From Patagioenas fasciata (Eukaryota; Chordata; Aves; Columbiformes; Columbidae): a stretch of DNA of 64,000 nucleotides. Position numbers and translations under genes: made by a program. Positions 14,296 through 26,479 of this stretch are shown one piece after another (the first letter of the stretch is position 1; every line of letters begins with the position of its first letter). The stretch spans positions 49,448,898-49,512,897 of the forward strand of contig NC_092521.1 in NCBI RefSeq assembly GCF_037038585.1. Reading direction: 5' to 3'. The notes beneath the pieces are model-generated. The model saw only the letters and a program-made list of their open reading frames with translations, searched no databases and had not been told where the DNA came from.

Positions 14296-14340
14296 AATAT
14301 ATATACACTGAATATATATATATATATATATGAATATATA
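14296..14340. repeat. (AT)n microsatellite with ACTGAATAT repeat unit
   Basis: An AT dinucleotide tract is flanked and interrupted by copies of ACTGAATAT or close forms (near 14306, 14340 and 14350). This suggests that slippage duplicated a unit containing flanking DNA. Confidence 0.85.
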
Positions 14341-14954
14341 CTGAATGCTAACTGAATATGGAGAGATAATCTAGAAGGCAAACACTGCCTGATATTGATG
14401 GTGTATTAATATGAGACCCGATTTTTCATAAAATAAGAGTGTATTTTCTTTTCCTTTATGCCAGTTATAGTTTAGTGGTTTAAATGACTTGTAACTTGCT
14501 GTGCTCTTTGGAGACTGCAGGTTCAAAGTTGTGTCTAACCCATCATTACAGTACCTTTGAACCACCAGAGTAGGGCTAGACTCTGCCTCCAGTACGTTTA
14601 GCCATGAGCCTTATGTAAAGCTGCCAGATACAATCATTCATCCAGCTTCTTCTTTCCATGGACTAACATGTGGAAACAGTCTTGTAGTAGCTTTTGCTTC
14701 TCTTAAATTATAAACGTTTGTTCCTGACCAGTTTTGAGAAGAATTTATAATTTTTAATCATTACCTGAGACTGATAAAAACACAAGATTTGTTGGTAATT
14801 GCATTCTGTTCTCTGCTTTGGTTGTTATCTTTTATTGTTTGGTTTTTTGTTTGTTTGTGTCTCCTTGGGATTGTCCATGAGCAAAATTATCTGGGAAACA
14901 ACCTTGTCATTTAGTTATGAAACACCAATAACCTGTGCAGCTTTTTTTTGGTTG

Positions 14955-14973
14955 TTTTTTTTTTTTTTTTTTT
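14955..14973. repeat. Poly(T) tract, 19 bases
   Basis: A run of 19 T with a second run of 8 T just before it (14942-14949). It lies just beyond the recognisable end of the CR1-clade fossil at 15050-15760, but CR1 elements end in octamers rather than poly(A), so it is probably unrelated. Confidence 0.9.
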
Positions 14974-15049
14974 GTCTATGCAGAATAGTCTTTGCCATGT
15001 ATTAACCCAGTGCCATTACAAATTCAAACCCTATATATATATATTGTTC

Positions 15050-15760
15050 ATGGCCCTTTGTGTCATCAGGAAATTAAAGTTTGCAGCTGGCCTCTTCATC
15101 TTAGTTAATCATGCGAACATGAAATCCTTAAAGGTCCACGCAATGGTCCCTGCGGGGGCCCCACTCAACACTTCTCTGCAGCGTGACATTGTTTCTCAGC
15201 TGTGTTTTTATCTTCTCCCCTCTTCTGTTCTGAGCTCCTGCTGCTTTTAGCTTCAGTAGCAGACTGTGATGTGGCACTTTATCACGGGCTGTCCGAAGTG
15301 CCGCAGTAGCCATGCCCCTTCACCATGCATCGTAACCTCCTTGAAAGTTTAGGAGGTTTGACGTGAAGCCTCTCCTGCTCTCACTACCCTATTTTCCTGC
15401 CTTCAGCCCTGCCTTGGTAGCGAAAAAGAAATAAAACCTCTCAGTATACCTTGTACTGTGTCTTACACAAAGTTGCAGGGTGATGGTTTAAGGGCTTAGT
15501 TTCTCCCACCTGTATTTTATGCTGCGGTTGCTTGTTTTCTAAGAACTCACTTAAATTATGACAACAAATCAAAGATTTCCTTCCAGATGTCTTTTAACAT
15601 CTAGCATCATTTCCTCCAGGTCCTAGATATGTCCTAGATTTTAGTTTCCTTAGGTAATTTCCTCCCCTGGCCTTAGTGACCCTGACACAGACTGACCTGT
15701 AGTTAACTTTGTCTTCCTCTTTAAGGTTCAGTTTGAAGAAGTCAGTCACTTCATTTAAAG
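15050..15760 (-). mobile_element. Ancient CR1-clade LINE, reverse-transcriptase fossil
   Basis: Read on the minus strand, this segment keeps several landmarks of the CR1-clade reverse transcriptase in the right order. EEDKVNYRSVCV (15719 to 15684) corresponds to the family motif around NYRPVSL. DKVPHHSLLLKLKAAG (from 15283) corresponds to the DFSKAFDKVPHH block that follows catalytic motif A. An EWGP block is followed, after a frameshift, by GPPQGPLRGPL near 15165-15120, corresponding to GVPQGSVLGP. FPDDTK (15073 to 15056) corresponds to the catalytic FADDTK. Stops and frame changes separate the blocks, and the first catalytic aspartate is lost, so it is dead. The 61-codon frame at 15128-15313 is part of it. 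No 3' terminus is recognisable. The exact subfamily is not determined. Confidence 0.8.
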
Positions 15761-16113
15761 AGGGTGGGGGGAGGTGGAAGCAAACGAAAAGCCTTTACTA
15801 GCTTCTTCGTTTTCATTTCCTGTGCCATTGTATTCGAACTTTCTCCCTGACTGATTTCCACTCTCTTGCGGGTGACAAGAAAGATCTCTTCGTATTTGTT
15901 TTCTCTCTATTTTTTTTTTCTTTGCTGTAGCTCCTTTAAAATTTTTATTAGCCTTTCCTTACTTCTTGATACATAACATACATGTGAAAGACATAAATGG
16001 CTTTTTTTCACCATCAGATTTCTCCAGAGTTGTTAATATTTTTCTCTTTACCATTGAGAAAGCCATTTTGTCATTTTAAAGATCACAGCCACTTTTATAG
16101 AGCTCTAATCTTT
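15761..16113. other. Pyrimidine-rich spacer, possibly more of the same LINE
   Basis: This T- and C-rich stretch lies upstream of the CR1-clade fossil in the element's own orientation, so it could be its more decayed N-terminal part. I cannot align any block with confidence. A G-rich tract (about 15762-15777) sits at its left edge. Confidence 0.35.
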
Positions 16114-16243
16114 TGGGCCCTAATCCAACAAATCTTTTAAGCATGTGCTTAACTTCAGACACGTGAGGGGTTGTATTGAACTCAATGGAGCTAGTCAGGT
16201 GCTTAAAGTTAAGCAGCTGATTAAGTGCTTTGTTTGGCTGGCC
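16114..16243. mobile_element. Imperfect palindrome, MITE-like ancient amniote repeat
   Basis: The two halves are inverted copies of each other, with arms of about 65 bases meeting near 16179. The left arm contains AAGCATGTGCTTAACTTC. The right arm contains GTGCTTAAAGTTAAGCAGC, whose reverse complement matches it. The centre is GAACTCAATGG, and the outer ends are GGCCCT and GGCTGGCC. A simple internal proof is that the two strands translate to similar peptides: LLNFKHLTSSIEFN on the minus strand and MLNFRHVRGCIELN on the plus strand. I recall a palindromic repeat of this pattern (CTTAACTTTAAGCA arms around a TCAATGG centre) as widespread in turtles and other amniotes, probably a non-autonomous DNA transposon, but I do not assign a name. 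Confidence 0.75.
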
Positions 16244-16293
16244 TTGCAGAGCACTGTCCCCCAGGACCCCCTTCACCAACGCCCTGCGCAGAG

Positions 16294-16307
16294 CTACCAG
16301 GGGGCAG
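16294..16307 (+). promoter_or_regulatory. CTCF-like motif
   Basis: CTACCAGGGGGCAG matches 13 of 14 positions of the CTCF core CCASYAGRKGGCRS, by my hand alignment. It begins 50 bases after the palindromic repeat. Binding and insulator function are inferred from the motif only. Confidence 0.5.
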
Positions 16308-19300
16308 CTGCTCTTGCTGTGCTCAAGAGGCAAAGCCGTAGCAGAGCAGGAAGGATCCTGCGGCACACGATCCTCCAAAAAGTTGAGGAAGATGTCTTTA
16401 TTTTCAGTTACTGATGCTAATGTAACGCCTTCCTTTGCGCATGGTACCTTCTGACCTCGAGGCATCTGTGATTTAAGTCATACAGGCATGGGCCGAGGAG
16501 GAGGGAAACCAAAACAGATGAAACAAGAAAGATGATACAAAGAAAACCATATGTGCCTGATTTCACAAGGACATGAAGCTTCTTGCACTGTCTTCCCCCA
16601 CTGATTTCAGAGAGACCCTTGTGTGCTTCAGCACCTTGCAGGATCAGACTCTGGTCTTATTTATATAGTTATTTAACCTGCTTCCTTCTGCTGCCTGTAT
16701 TCTTCATGTTACTGCTCAGAGGTGGGAAGATGACCCACCCACATCAGGTGCGTGGTGTGTCGGTGCCTGCCTCGGTTTCTACCCACTACATCCAGGGCAA
16801 AAAGGGGCTCTTCCAACAGCTTGAGACCAAGGGGACAAAATGGGAGCCAAATCCCCTTCATCCTGAGGCAGAGGGAGGATGTTGGTATGGCAGCACTACC
16901 CCATTAACCTGAACAAGGTTTTTAGGCACCTGAGAAAGGCTTCTGTGGATAGATATCAACATCTAAAACTGCTTCACAAAGATGTGTGTGGTAGACACCT
17001 GTATCAGCTTAACTATCCAACTCTAGTTGTTCTGGCTTGGAGGTTGCAAACAAGCTGGCTGTCGGTTCTGCATGCTCTGTCAAGCCATTTAATCCTTAGG
17101 ACACTTCTTTCTCCAACGCCTGGCCAGATGAAGAAATCATCGTCACTAAATAAATGGGATAGGCCTGAAATAAACTATCAAATGTCTCCCCAGACCAGTC
17201 ATTCTGGTGTTCCTCACAGATACAGGCTTGAAAGTTCTTTACATAAGGGTTGTTTCATGTCAGTCTCATTCCTGCCTCTCTAGTGGCTTCTCTGCCTGTC
17301 AGAGACTGTACACAGAGAATGTGTCCTTTTAAGCTAAGGGATGAATTCCTTCAGCTGGCAGCAGTCATAAGATCCCTTATTGCTACTGGAGTAGCAGCCA
17401 AGAGGCTCCATCTGAGACCAAGACCCAGTTGTACTGTGCTGTACCAACATTTCCCTTCAGTCACTGTAGGCAAAGCTGTTAACAGTTTCTATCCTCTTCT
17501 GGAGTTTGGCTACTAGGAATGGGAGAGAATTTGGGTAATAATACCCCTTTAAAATAATTTCTACTGACCTCAAACTTGAGAAGCCACTGAAACAGGAATG
17601 GGAACAGGATGGGGCCAATGGCAACAACAGAAATTTCAGTATTATTTTGGGAAAGATAGTGTGCCACTCTTCTGCATTGGTAGGCTGGCATCTCTTCTTG
17701 TCGTATGATCCTAATTAATTTATATAGTATGCGTCATGGGGGAAGACAAGATCCAGACTGAAGCCTTTGTAATGGGATTTTACCCTGTGCCAGACAGAAG
17801 TAATTAACTATATCTATCTTTTTCCATTTCAATTGCTCTTCCCTAAAAGATTTATATTAGGAAGGTGAAGCCATACACAGCCACACCTTGTCTGTACATG
17901 CTTTTCTTATCTGCTATGACAACATTAAATGCTATACTTGATCTCTAGCAAACAAAGCAATATCCCTATGACTAGCACCAAACTACAAGTAATTCTGAGC
18001 GCACTTGTTCTTTATGACATTATCATCACTAGATAGCCTCTGCCATCCTATATTTGCTTGCATTTCCTCTTTCCGTGTTTACTTTGATTTCTACAGGTAC
18101 ATCCGATTGAGTGTATGGTGGATAGGGAGGGTATTTAAGCATAGGACATGTGTGCAGACAGCAACAAGATCATCAGAAAAGAGCAGAGGAAGAGAAGGAG
18201 AGCACAGGTGTTCTTCTGAACTAATGAAAGGAAAATACTTCTTCTCACCAACCATAGCAGAGCTGTGAAAATCCTTGTTTTTAAAGATCTGCAAGGATTA
18301 CAAGTGAAATAAATAAAAAGGATGGAATTTTTATCTCCTGAGTTTGTCTTTTGAGGGTTAGGAAATAGAAAGAGTTCCTCTGCCTGTGGAAGACTCTGGG
18401 CTGTGGCTGCTGGCTGTCAGGAAAAAGTTCAAGGACAATTTCTTTCTTCTGTTCTGTTCCCAGCTGTGCTGGCCAAAGACGACATCATCCAGGACCTTCT
18501 CACCCTCTCTCTGTGGATGGCTTCTGTCCCCTCTCCCCTCCAGACCCTTCAGCTCAACATAATCCTTCCCTAGCTCATCTTCATGTGGCTGTTGAGACCA
18601 GTAACAAGCCACTATTGAAGCTTACATTCTTCAAGACCGGATGTAGAGCAGTTGCATGAAGTTTAGCCAGCTGGGCTGGGGCAGGAGTCAGCAGGCAGCT
18701 GGGGATGGGCCTGGGGCAGCAAGTGCTGCAGTCAGCACAGCTTTTTGCACAGGATTGTATTCTCCCAGAGGAGGTGGTGGTCCAGCATCAGTGTCACCTG
18801 GAGTAACCAGTGCTTTGGGGACCATGGCAGGGAAGAACTGCATCACTGAGCATCCTCCCCATCCCTGGGGGCTGCATCCAGCCCTGCTGCCGGCACTGCT
18901 CCTGCTAATAGCACTGAGAGCTGTGCCTGCCGTTCCCTAAGTGCAAAATGTGCAGGAAATTTATCCTATTATACAGAAATTGTGGTCATTCTCCACACCC
19001 CTGGCACCTATATTTTGTTTCTAATGACTAGTTTGTCCTCTCTCTGGCTGGGATAAACTACACAAAAACTCTCTCACAGGCACTACTCTTCTCTATTCTG
19101 CCTGACTTCTGGCTGTCTCAAGTGGTCCTGCACCAGATATAAAGCCTACACTGCTAATTTCAGACCACCCCACAATCCCTAATATATTGTACCTCTTTAA
19201 AACCTATAGCCATTCATTTCTCTCACACACCCATGACAGGATCTTACTGTAGCATTCCAGGCTACCCTTATCTCATTTAAGCCTTATATGTCTTAACTTT

Positions 19301-21733
19301 TGTCCTTGGCATCCAGACAATTCTTCTATTCTCAGGATGCTTTCTGCTGAACTTCCTGTCTATAAAAATGCACTCAGGGAGTCTATCACTCTTCCAGCCT
19401 ATTCCTTCCCCTTCCCAGAGCTTCCCCTTCTCTTACCATACCAAGCAATTATTCTTATTAATTATTCCAGCTAACAGTAATTATCAGCAGCATGCACCCC
19501 CAGCCACATTAATAACAGCGATCTCTAGGACACTGAGGAATTGGCTGAAAAGATTCACTTTGCTACTTGGATTGCATAGGAAGACAAATTCCTTTTCTTC
19601 CCTGTGTGTCTATCTTGAGGGAGGGTCCTACCATCTCCTTGTTTTAAGATGGGCAAAAAGAGGGCAGATTAAGAAGTGGAGGCTCACTGTACAGGCATCA
19701 CCTAAGAAAGTCAAAGAACAACATCTGAGGTTTAGTCTGTGAATTTTGAACATGGTTTCTAAGCAGTGGCATTAATTGATTTTTTTTAGCTTCTGATATT
19801 TATGGGCCAAATACTGAAATTTCTGCTTGAGCTTCAATAATCCGGGTCTGCCTCAGGGTTAGAATTTCGAATTGTTTTCATCCATTCCATGGCACAACTA
19901 CCATTCAGCAGCAAATGGAATAAAATTTGGCCATGTTTCATCATCTGTAATTTGTCAATATTTCTCATCTCACGGCTGAAAAACAACGAAGTTTTAAAAA
20001 GTGTTGTTTCTTTAGTGCAAAGGAGAAGCAAAGAAAAGAGGTAAAAATACTTTTAAAAGAAATAAATGAAAAAAGAAAACCCTTCTGCAAAATGAGAGAG
20101 TTAAAAAAATATTTTCCTTCAAAATTGCTTACTATTTGCCTAAGCTGCAAAGTTTTTAATGACATTCTAGTGAAACTAGAGTGCTCTGGCTAAATTCCTT
20201 CAAACCCAATAAAGCAGATGACTGGGAACCATAATGGAATTGATGCTGTCAAGTGTATTTGCTTTTTTAATGTTAACATGTTTTTGGTTATTAAGAAACA
20301 AAAAAATCCAAGTGGTATATGATCAATATAGCTTCTGACAGGGGCATTGGAACCCATCTGGCTTATGGATCCCCCACTTTTTTTTATTAGCCTGAGATTA
20401 TAAAATTATAACACTGTAGTTTAGCTTCTGGCTTCCGCAATTGTAAATTGGCAAAGGGCTAACTATAAGGTGTGAGATTCTGAAAACTAAAGTACGATAC
20501 TGACCCAGTGCATTCCACACAGGCCTGCAGCAGATGTACTGGATGAAGGAAACACAGTAGCGCTGTTGAAACACTACTGATTGGTTCCAACTGAGTAGCT
20601 CCAGATATAAACCAGCTTTCAAAAGCAACACAAGATAAAAACGTCAAAAACTGTCATTAAAAGCTGATGCCGTGTATTACTTAACGAAGTCACACAAGGT
20701 AAAAATACTACCAAGCATCCTCCAGTAGTAGCACAGTTGTCAATGCCTGTGATGAAAAAAAAAGCCTCTCAATCTGTAAAGATTTCTTTAATTTAAATAA
20801 GCCTTTTAGCATAGAGAGGATTTGTTCTCTCAGTGTGCTTCATTAGTGTAGCTTACCACCACAAAACCTGGTTGTATGGAGAAAGATTGCCCCATTATCA
20901 AATAATTAGGACTGCTTTAGCAGGTGCATACACTTACCTTTGTAATTAAATCCTTGTTAAAACACCAAAATCCAGAGAATTTAAATGGTTACCTGGTCCC
21001 AGAGGAGGTAGCCCAGAAAGTTATTCTATAAGGCAGACATCATCTGGGAGCAACGATACCGAGCAGAGAATCTTTTCCTCATGGGATGTTGATGAAGCAC
21101 ATCTGCACACATCATGAAGTGCAATAAAAATTGCAATGACAATACTAGACAAACACCTACTGTACAAGCCAGAGAAACCAAGCACAAGCCTGCACAGAAT
21201 CATATGCTATGTAATGGAGCTTTCACAACTTCGCTAGTTTTAGAGGTACAAGCGAATTTAAAGGTTATGATCCTCATTTTTAATAATTCTTTGAAATATT
21301 TGCCTGATGTACTGTATTATGGTGAGTCCTGGAGACTTGTTCCTGAACTTAGTTTCTGAAATCTCACTACAGTGGAACAACAGTGGTTGCATGGCTACAT
21401 GTACAGCTACTTCAGAAGAGCTCAGAATCCTAATAAAATCTGAAAGAAAACAACTAAAGTTGCACATAGTCATAAAAGTCACATTTCTAGTATGTTATAG
21501 ATACATGTGTACCTATTCCTGTGTTGTGTGTTCTACACATTTACAGATCTGTGAATGTCTATATTAATAAAATATGCCAGCAAGTGGATTAGACAGTCTA
21601 TTACAAGAAGTTATCTCTGTTCAGTTGGCACCTTCATTGTCCTCACCAGAACTGGTCAACCAGATGTGACATAATTAGCTGCTTGCCTAGCGGTGTAGCA
21701 GTGCTTTTACCATAAAGGATACTGAGCGAGCTC
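16308..21733. other. Unique DNA, no gene recognised
   Basis: Open frames reach 134 codons (16879-17283, plus) and 124 codons (19368-19742, plus) without recognisable domains. A pyrimidine-rich plus strand at about 18960-19480 resembles the composition of old LINE 3' regions, but I could not align it. A short frame at 18656-18940 ends in a Leu/Ala-rich stretch that looks like a membrane segment but has a low-complexity N-terminal part, and I do not call it a gene. Confidence 0.5.
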
Positions 21734-22334
21734 TTGTTCTCCTGGCTACTTATATTCAGCCTCCAAGTTTGGATTGGAAACCCCAACCAACCTCTAGTTT
21801 CCAAAGCCAGAGAGAAAACTGTGAGGTTGGAACAGATGTGTCTTCCTCCTCTCAGAAGAACTCTGTTGACCCAAAGAGTAGGGCCCAACATGAAAAATAA
21901 TTTACAAGATCCACACGTACTCATCAACTTAAATCTGTGTTCAAAGTTGTAGATTCAGTGCTGACAAAAGTACCTTCATATTTTAGATGTGAAATGTCTA
22001 TAGAACAGCCAGTTTCCAGAACGATGTTCTTAGATAAATGGAGTTAGTCCTGGAAATCAATTTAGACAAAGCTGCAGCAGTGCTGGTGTTGGAATTCACC
22101 AACTCGCTACATAATTTGAATAAATGGGAAAAGAGATGGCTCCTGAGAGTAGCACTGGCAGCCAAAAGAATTATACTGATGGACTGGAAAAGAAAAGCCA
22201 TGCCATGTATTGATTTATGGACTATTGCCCTTCTGGATATAGCTAAATGTGAAAGAACTCCCTTTATTCATACTAATAAAATGGACATCAATGCTCTCAG
22301 ACAAAAACTACTGTTGGAGTTGTATTGTGAATAG
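21734..22334 (+). mobile_element. L1/Tx1-like LINE, C-terminal fossil
   Basis: The plus-strand frame 22038-22334 contains ALAAKRIILMDWK (about 22152-22190), then P at residue 56, W at residue 61, and LLDIAKCERT. This reproduces the pattern AAR-hydrophobic-WK...P...W...L..IA..EKLT at the very C-terminus of L1-clade ORF2 proteins. Upstream in another frame, VWIGNPNQPLVSKAREK followed by CLPPLR (from about 21767) resembles the L1 post-RT segment FIW.G..PRI..K.L..PK..GGLGLPNL. The spacing is shorter than in an intact element, so parts are deleted, and the frames differ. L1-clade copies are scarce in birds. This is my reading of remembered family patterns, and the upstream part is the weaker half. 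Confidence 0.45.
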
Positions 22335-22491
22335 CTGGCATGTGGGATGGTCTTTCACTTGCCCATCACAAATGTTCTGTGAACTGGTAAAGTTTGAGAC
22401 ACAGAAAACAACAGGGACTTTTTCTAGAGTTGCTTCATTTGTTTGGGTTTTTTCCTACTCAAAATGATTTCCTTCTTTTTTATTTATTTTC

Positions 22492-22507
22492 TTTTTTTTT
22501 TTTTTTT
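22492..22507. repeat. Poly(T) tract, 16 bases
   Basis: An uninterrupted T run preceded by a T-rich stretch (about 22461-22490). No retroelement body is recognisable next to it. Confidence 0.9.
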
Positions 22508-23072
22508 AATTTCTTCTAGAATCTCTTGATGTTAATCAGAACTTAAGACAGTATATTATCACTTCATAATGTGGTCCTGTGGTATCCAGTTTTCAGCGTT
22601 CTGAAGGGAAATGCCTTTTTTTCTGACTTAAAAACTCTAGGCAGTGCTGAAGGAGCATGAATGAAGCACAAAACAAATTCCACCCACTCTACGACACCAT
22701 TATGGCTGTGATCTCCCTGTCTTACCTGCCAAAGCTGGCTCAATGCAAGACACACTCAATATAAGAAGACCCCTAAACACCAGCTCTCGCTCTCTCAGCC
22801 AAGCTGGTGCTGTCCCTTAGGCCTTGTTTATCTTCAGAGAACCCTCTGAAGATTTCCTGCTCTCTGCAAGTTCATCTCCATCGATATAAGTAATATGGGG
22901 AGCCCTACTGTAGCCTGGCTGCTGCCAGAATTGTTAATGCTATGTTGATTAAACTGCTATGAGTGGGATGAAATTATGTGGTATAAGTTGTGCCGGCAAC
23001 TGGTTTACCTCTGGGATCCTCATGTTGCTAGTGCTGGTGGAGCTAAGCCAGAATTAAGAACACTGGGAAATT

Positions 23073-23087
23073 AAAAAAAAAAAAAAA
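23073..23087. repeat. Poly(A) tract, 15 bases
   Basis: An uninterrupted A run. I looked for a processed pseudogene body on its 5' side and saw no coding similarity. Confidence 0.9.
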
Positions 23088-26000
23088 GCCCTTATGTAGA
23101 CATGACCTTGGTTTCTCAAACTTAATGTCACAAAATGAATAGACCTTTTGGAGTCTTGGAAACCATCGTGCTTGGTGACAGGTCCTGTCCATCTTCCTAG
23201 CAGAAAGGAGGGAGCGGTAGCTAGGAAGCCCTGAGTCAGAGCCAGCACTTCACGCAGCTGTGAGTCAAAAAGGAAAATCGAGCTGTTTGCTTCAGCTTTT
23301 GAGGATCGAAGGAGAGATAATGAGACAATGAGGTCAGTTCTGGGATGTGCCCATACAGCCTTGTCACATTGTTATGCCCTTTCCTAAAGTAATTCCCCCT
23401 TGACTGCTGCCAGAGACAATGGCCCTTTGTCTGCCTCAGAACTCCTACTGCACCCAGAGGACAGCAAGGAAGGGAGTCGACCTGCTCCTGTAGGTTGCTC
23501 TGGATGTGACAACAAGACCTCTGAGCAGCTCTGTGCTGAGAAAGAACTCGGTCCCTGGAAAAAGAGAGATGAACACACTGGTCTTGCTGTGGTAACTAGA
23601 CCAACTGTGAAGTGCTTAAGGATTCCTGAGGTGCTTGTAAATCTCAGTGCAAAGTCCACAAATGATTGCCTATTCACTTATTCCTGAAGTGGTTTTGTGT
23701 TTGCTTTACATACAGACTTTATCACCGTTATCCAGGTATATCTGAAAAAGAATTGCTACTACCATGGTGCACTTAGTGGTGGTGCAAAAACATGGACCAT
23801 CAAGGATTGCTGGACAAGACAGCCTTCCACCCTCCTTGAGATATAATGGGTACACAGTCTGCTTCAGACATCGACTCCAGTACTTACAAGAGAAGCACCT
23901 TGGATAAGCAAGGTTTCCCCAGGGCTCTCAGAATAGTGCAGGTGACGACACACTACTATACTACATGACCTGTGAAAAGGCAGAGAGGCAAAGGACATAA
24001 TAACGTTGTTAAAATTAAACTGAGCACAGATTAGCATCACAATTCGTAAATATCGAACAAAGTTTAAGCTTCAGTCAAGCTGTGGAGAGAAAGGCTTTGT
24101 ATCGGGGCTTTTGTAAGTGGAAAAGCAAATGGAGAAAATTGGATGATATCAAATACTTCCTACATTATTGTTTATTCTATTGCCACGTAATTTCAAGAAA
24201 AATACACTGACTGCTTTACAGATGAAATAGGGAGAAAAAGTCCAACATTTTTAATTTCCTTGTTGACAAAACACACCTCCAAAATATCTGGAGCTAGATG
24301 GTTCCAGAGCTCAGTGTGATATTACAAAACCTGTCACGTCCAAGTCATTGGCTGAAGTTGAGCCCGAATGGCTAATGAAATGACTGACAATTATTGTCAG
24401 CTGAGAGGTCTTCAGTGGCCTGTGACAACTGCAGTCTGTGATGTAGAACGATGGCTGCCATTTTAACTATACAGACGTGCTGCACTCAGGGTAGGACACC
24501 AAAAAAAGCATTAAAAATTCATTCAGGCTGTAGTAGAGTTGGATTGCAGCAGATGAAAGATGGAGATGAGGTTAGAGTATTGGAGTTAACATCTTCCTTT
24601 TGTCAAATGTGCCACAGAATTGTTACAAATGTCTCAAGAAATCAGAAGAAAAATATGCTTTAGCAGAATGGTTTACTCATCATTGCCTTCTGAATCTTGT
24701 AGTGTTTTCGGTCTTTCTTAGTTGTTTGCCAGGTGAAGGCTTGCCCAGCCTAGTCTTGGTACTTTGCTTATTATCTGAACTGATGACACTACAGCTTCAG
24801 GGGGATTAGTTTCGGTGAAGGTGATTGCAGAATATTTCCATCTATCAGTCCTGAAGCTCGAGTAAGCAAAAGATATACTGTCATTTTGCTTCCTGTTCAC
24901 ATATTGGAAGTAAATATAGGAACTTATCCTCAACATGTCTGAATATGTCTTATTTTCATGACACTGTGCCTATGTGGGACTTAACAATGATGGAGCAGAA
25001 TCATTACAGTGTCATCGATTCCTTGCAGCGTAAGAGCTTTTGGAAGTCAGATTATCTTCAAAGCTATTATATAAACCCAGGGTAATCATCTCTGCCACTT
25101 CCTCTATCAGAAGGCTGTTACAGGATGTTGTTTTAAAAATCTCTTCACCTTCAAAACTTGTGCAAACAAAACCATCTTTTTCCCTCCTGTTTGGGGGTGG
25201 CGGGCAGACTGACCCCACTACTGCCTTGTGCCAGTCCATACTCCCGAAGTGTGAAGCTGCAAAACCAGCAGGAATCCTCTTCCCCGGGCTACTCATCCCC
25301 TTCAGTACTAGCCAGGCTCTTATTCAGCAGATGGTATAGGAGAGATAGCTTTCAAAACCACAGAAACAAATGTTTGCTTTGGATGAGTACATTAAAGATT
25401 ACTCATTTCTCCCCTCAAATTATCTGTGTTTTGCAGAGAGTACAAAGGGCATGGTTTGGATCAACCCCTTTCTAATAAAACCGGTTTCCAGCCACTGGTG
25501 CCGAGTGCCTTCTGCAGGCCAAACTCATTGGTATCTGATACTCCATTCATGGTTAGGTGAGGAAAGGACATTAGCTTTGTCACCTTCCTGGGAAGTCTCT
25601 GAAGCAAAATGAACTTTTAATGAAGGTTACCCGCCTCCAACAGCTATCTCAAAGACAGGTCTGTCATGTTGACACACACTAAAACAGTAAGTTGTGCCCT
25701 GATTTGCAGATTTCAGACTGAGGCAAAGCAGCAAACCTTTTCTTCCATCCTTGAAACACTGGTAAAGGCTGTGAAAGCAGAAATGAAGTATTAACAGTAG
25801 CCTGTCTGAAAAGACACTGGTCAACATTTGCCCAATTTCCTCTCTTCTCCCCTTTTGACTGACTCTTTTATGACTCCTTGATTTCCTTCTGATCTTTACG
25901 GGAGCTAATTGCTCAGTTTTGAGGATACGGTTTCAAGCTGATAGAGCAAAAACCCAGCACCTCACAAAGAGGCAGATATTACCAGTCAGTTGGCATTTGC

Positions 26001-26479
26001 AGAGACAGAGCACAAATGAGAGTGGGTGCTCTGAGTGGAGCAGTCTCTCAGCTCTGACTTTCCTCTCTGGGCAGCACCAACTCTTGCTATGTTCCTTAGA
26101 ATAGTCACAGTGCATCTTAAGGAGGGGTGGGGATGCAGGGCTGATCACTTGGGAAAAGGCCTCAGGGAGGCTCATCACCTAGTCCAGGCACTCTGTGCAT
26201 GAGCATACACATCTGGGTGGCTTCAAACCGGGCTGTTTTTGAGATTTATCACACTGCTGACAGCTCACAAATTTACTTGTCCATTTTTCCCATGGGTCTC
26301 TGTACATGACTTTCTGGTACATCATCGTAATTAGATTAAACACATCACTAAAAACAAATGTTTCTAAGTTTTCTTCCTGCCTCTGCTTTCCTCTCTTTCT
26401 GTTGACGCCTACTGCTGTTCATACCATAACAAGACCATTTCCGAAACTTCTATTTCTCCAGACTTCCATCTTCTCAAAA

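Larger units (their letters stand above)
22335..26479. other. Unique DNA with homopolymer tracts, no gene recognised
   Basis: Open frames reach 105 codons on the plus strand (25158-25475) but overlap others in different frames and on the opposite strand. A T run (22492-22507) and an A run (23073-23087) are the only clear low-complexity elements. No named interspersed repeat was recognised. Confidence 0.5.

Noticed and set aside
16076-16465. 129-codon minus-strand frame opposite an 89-codon plus-strand frame
   Set aside because: Their similar peptides come from the palindromic repeat at 16114-16243, and the rest is low-information sequence. Not a gene.
18656-18940. 94-codon frame ending in a Leu/Ala-rich, membrane-like segment
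   Set aside because: The hydrophobic part is at the C-terminus, the rest is Gly/Ala/Ser low complexity, no family is recognised, and no supporting signals are seen.
23073-23087. Poly(A) run as the tail of a processed pseudogene
   Set aside because: No coding similarity or matching target-site duplication on its 5' side.
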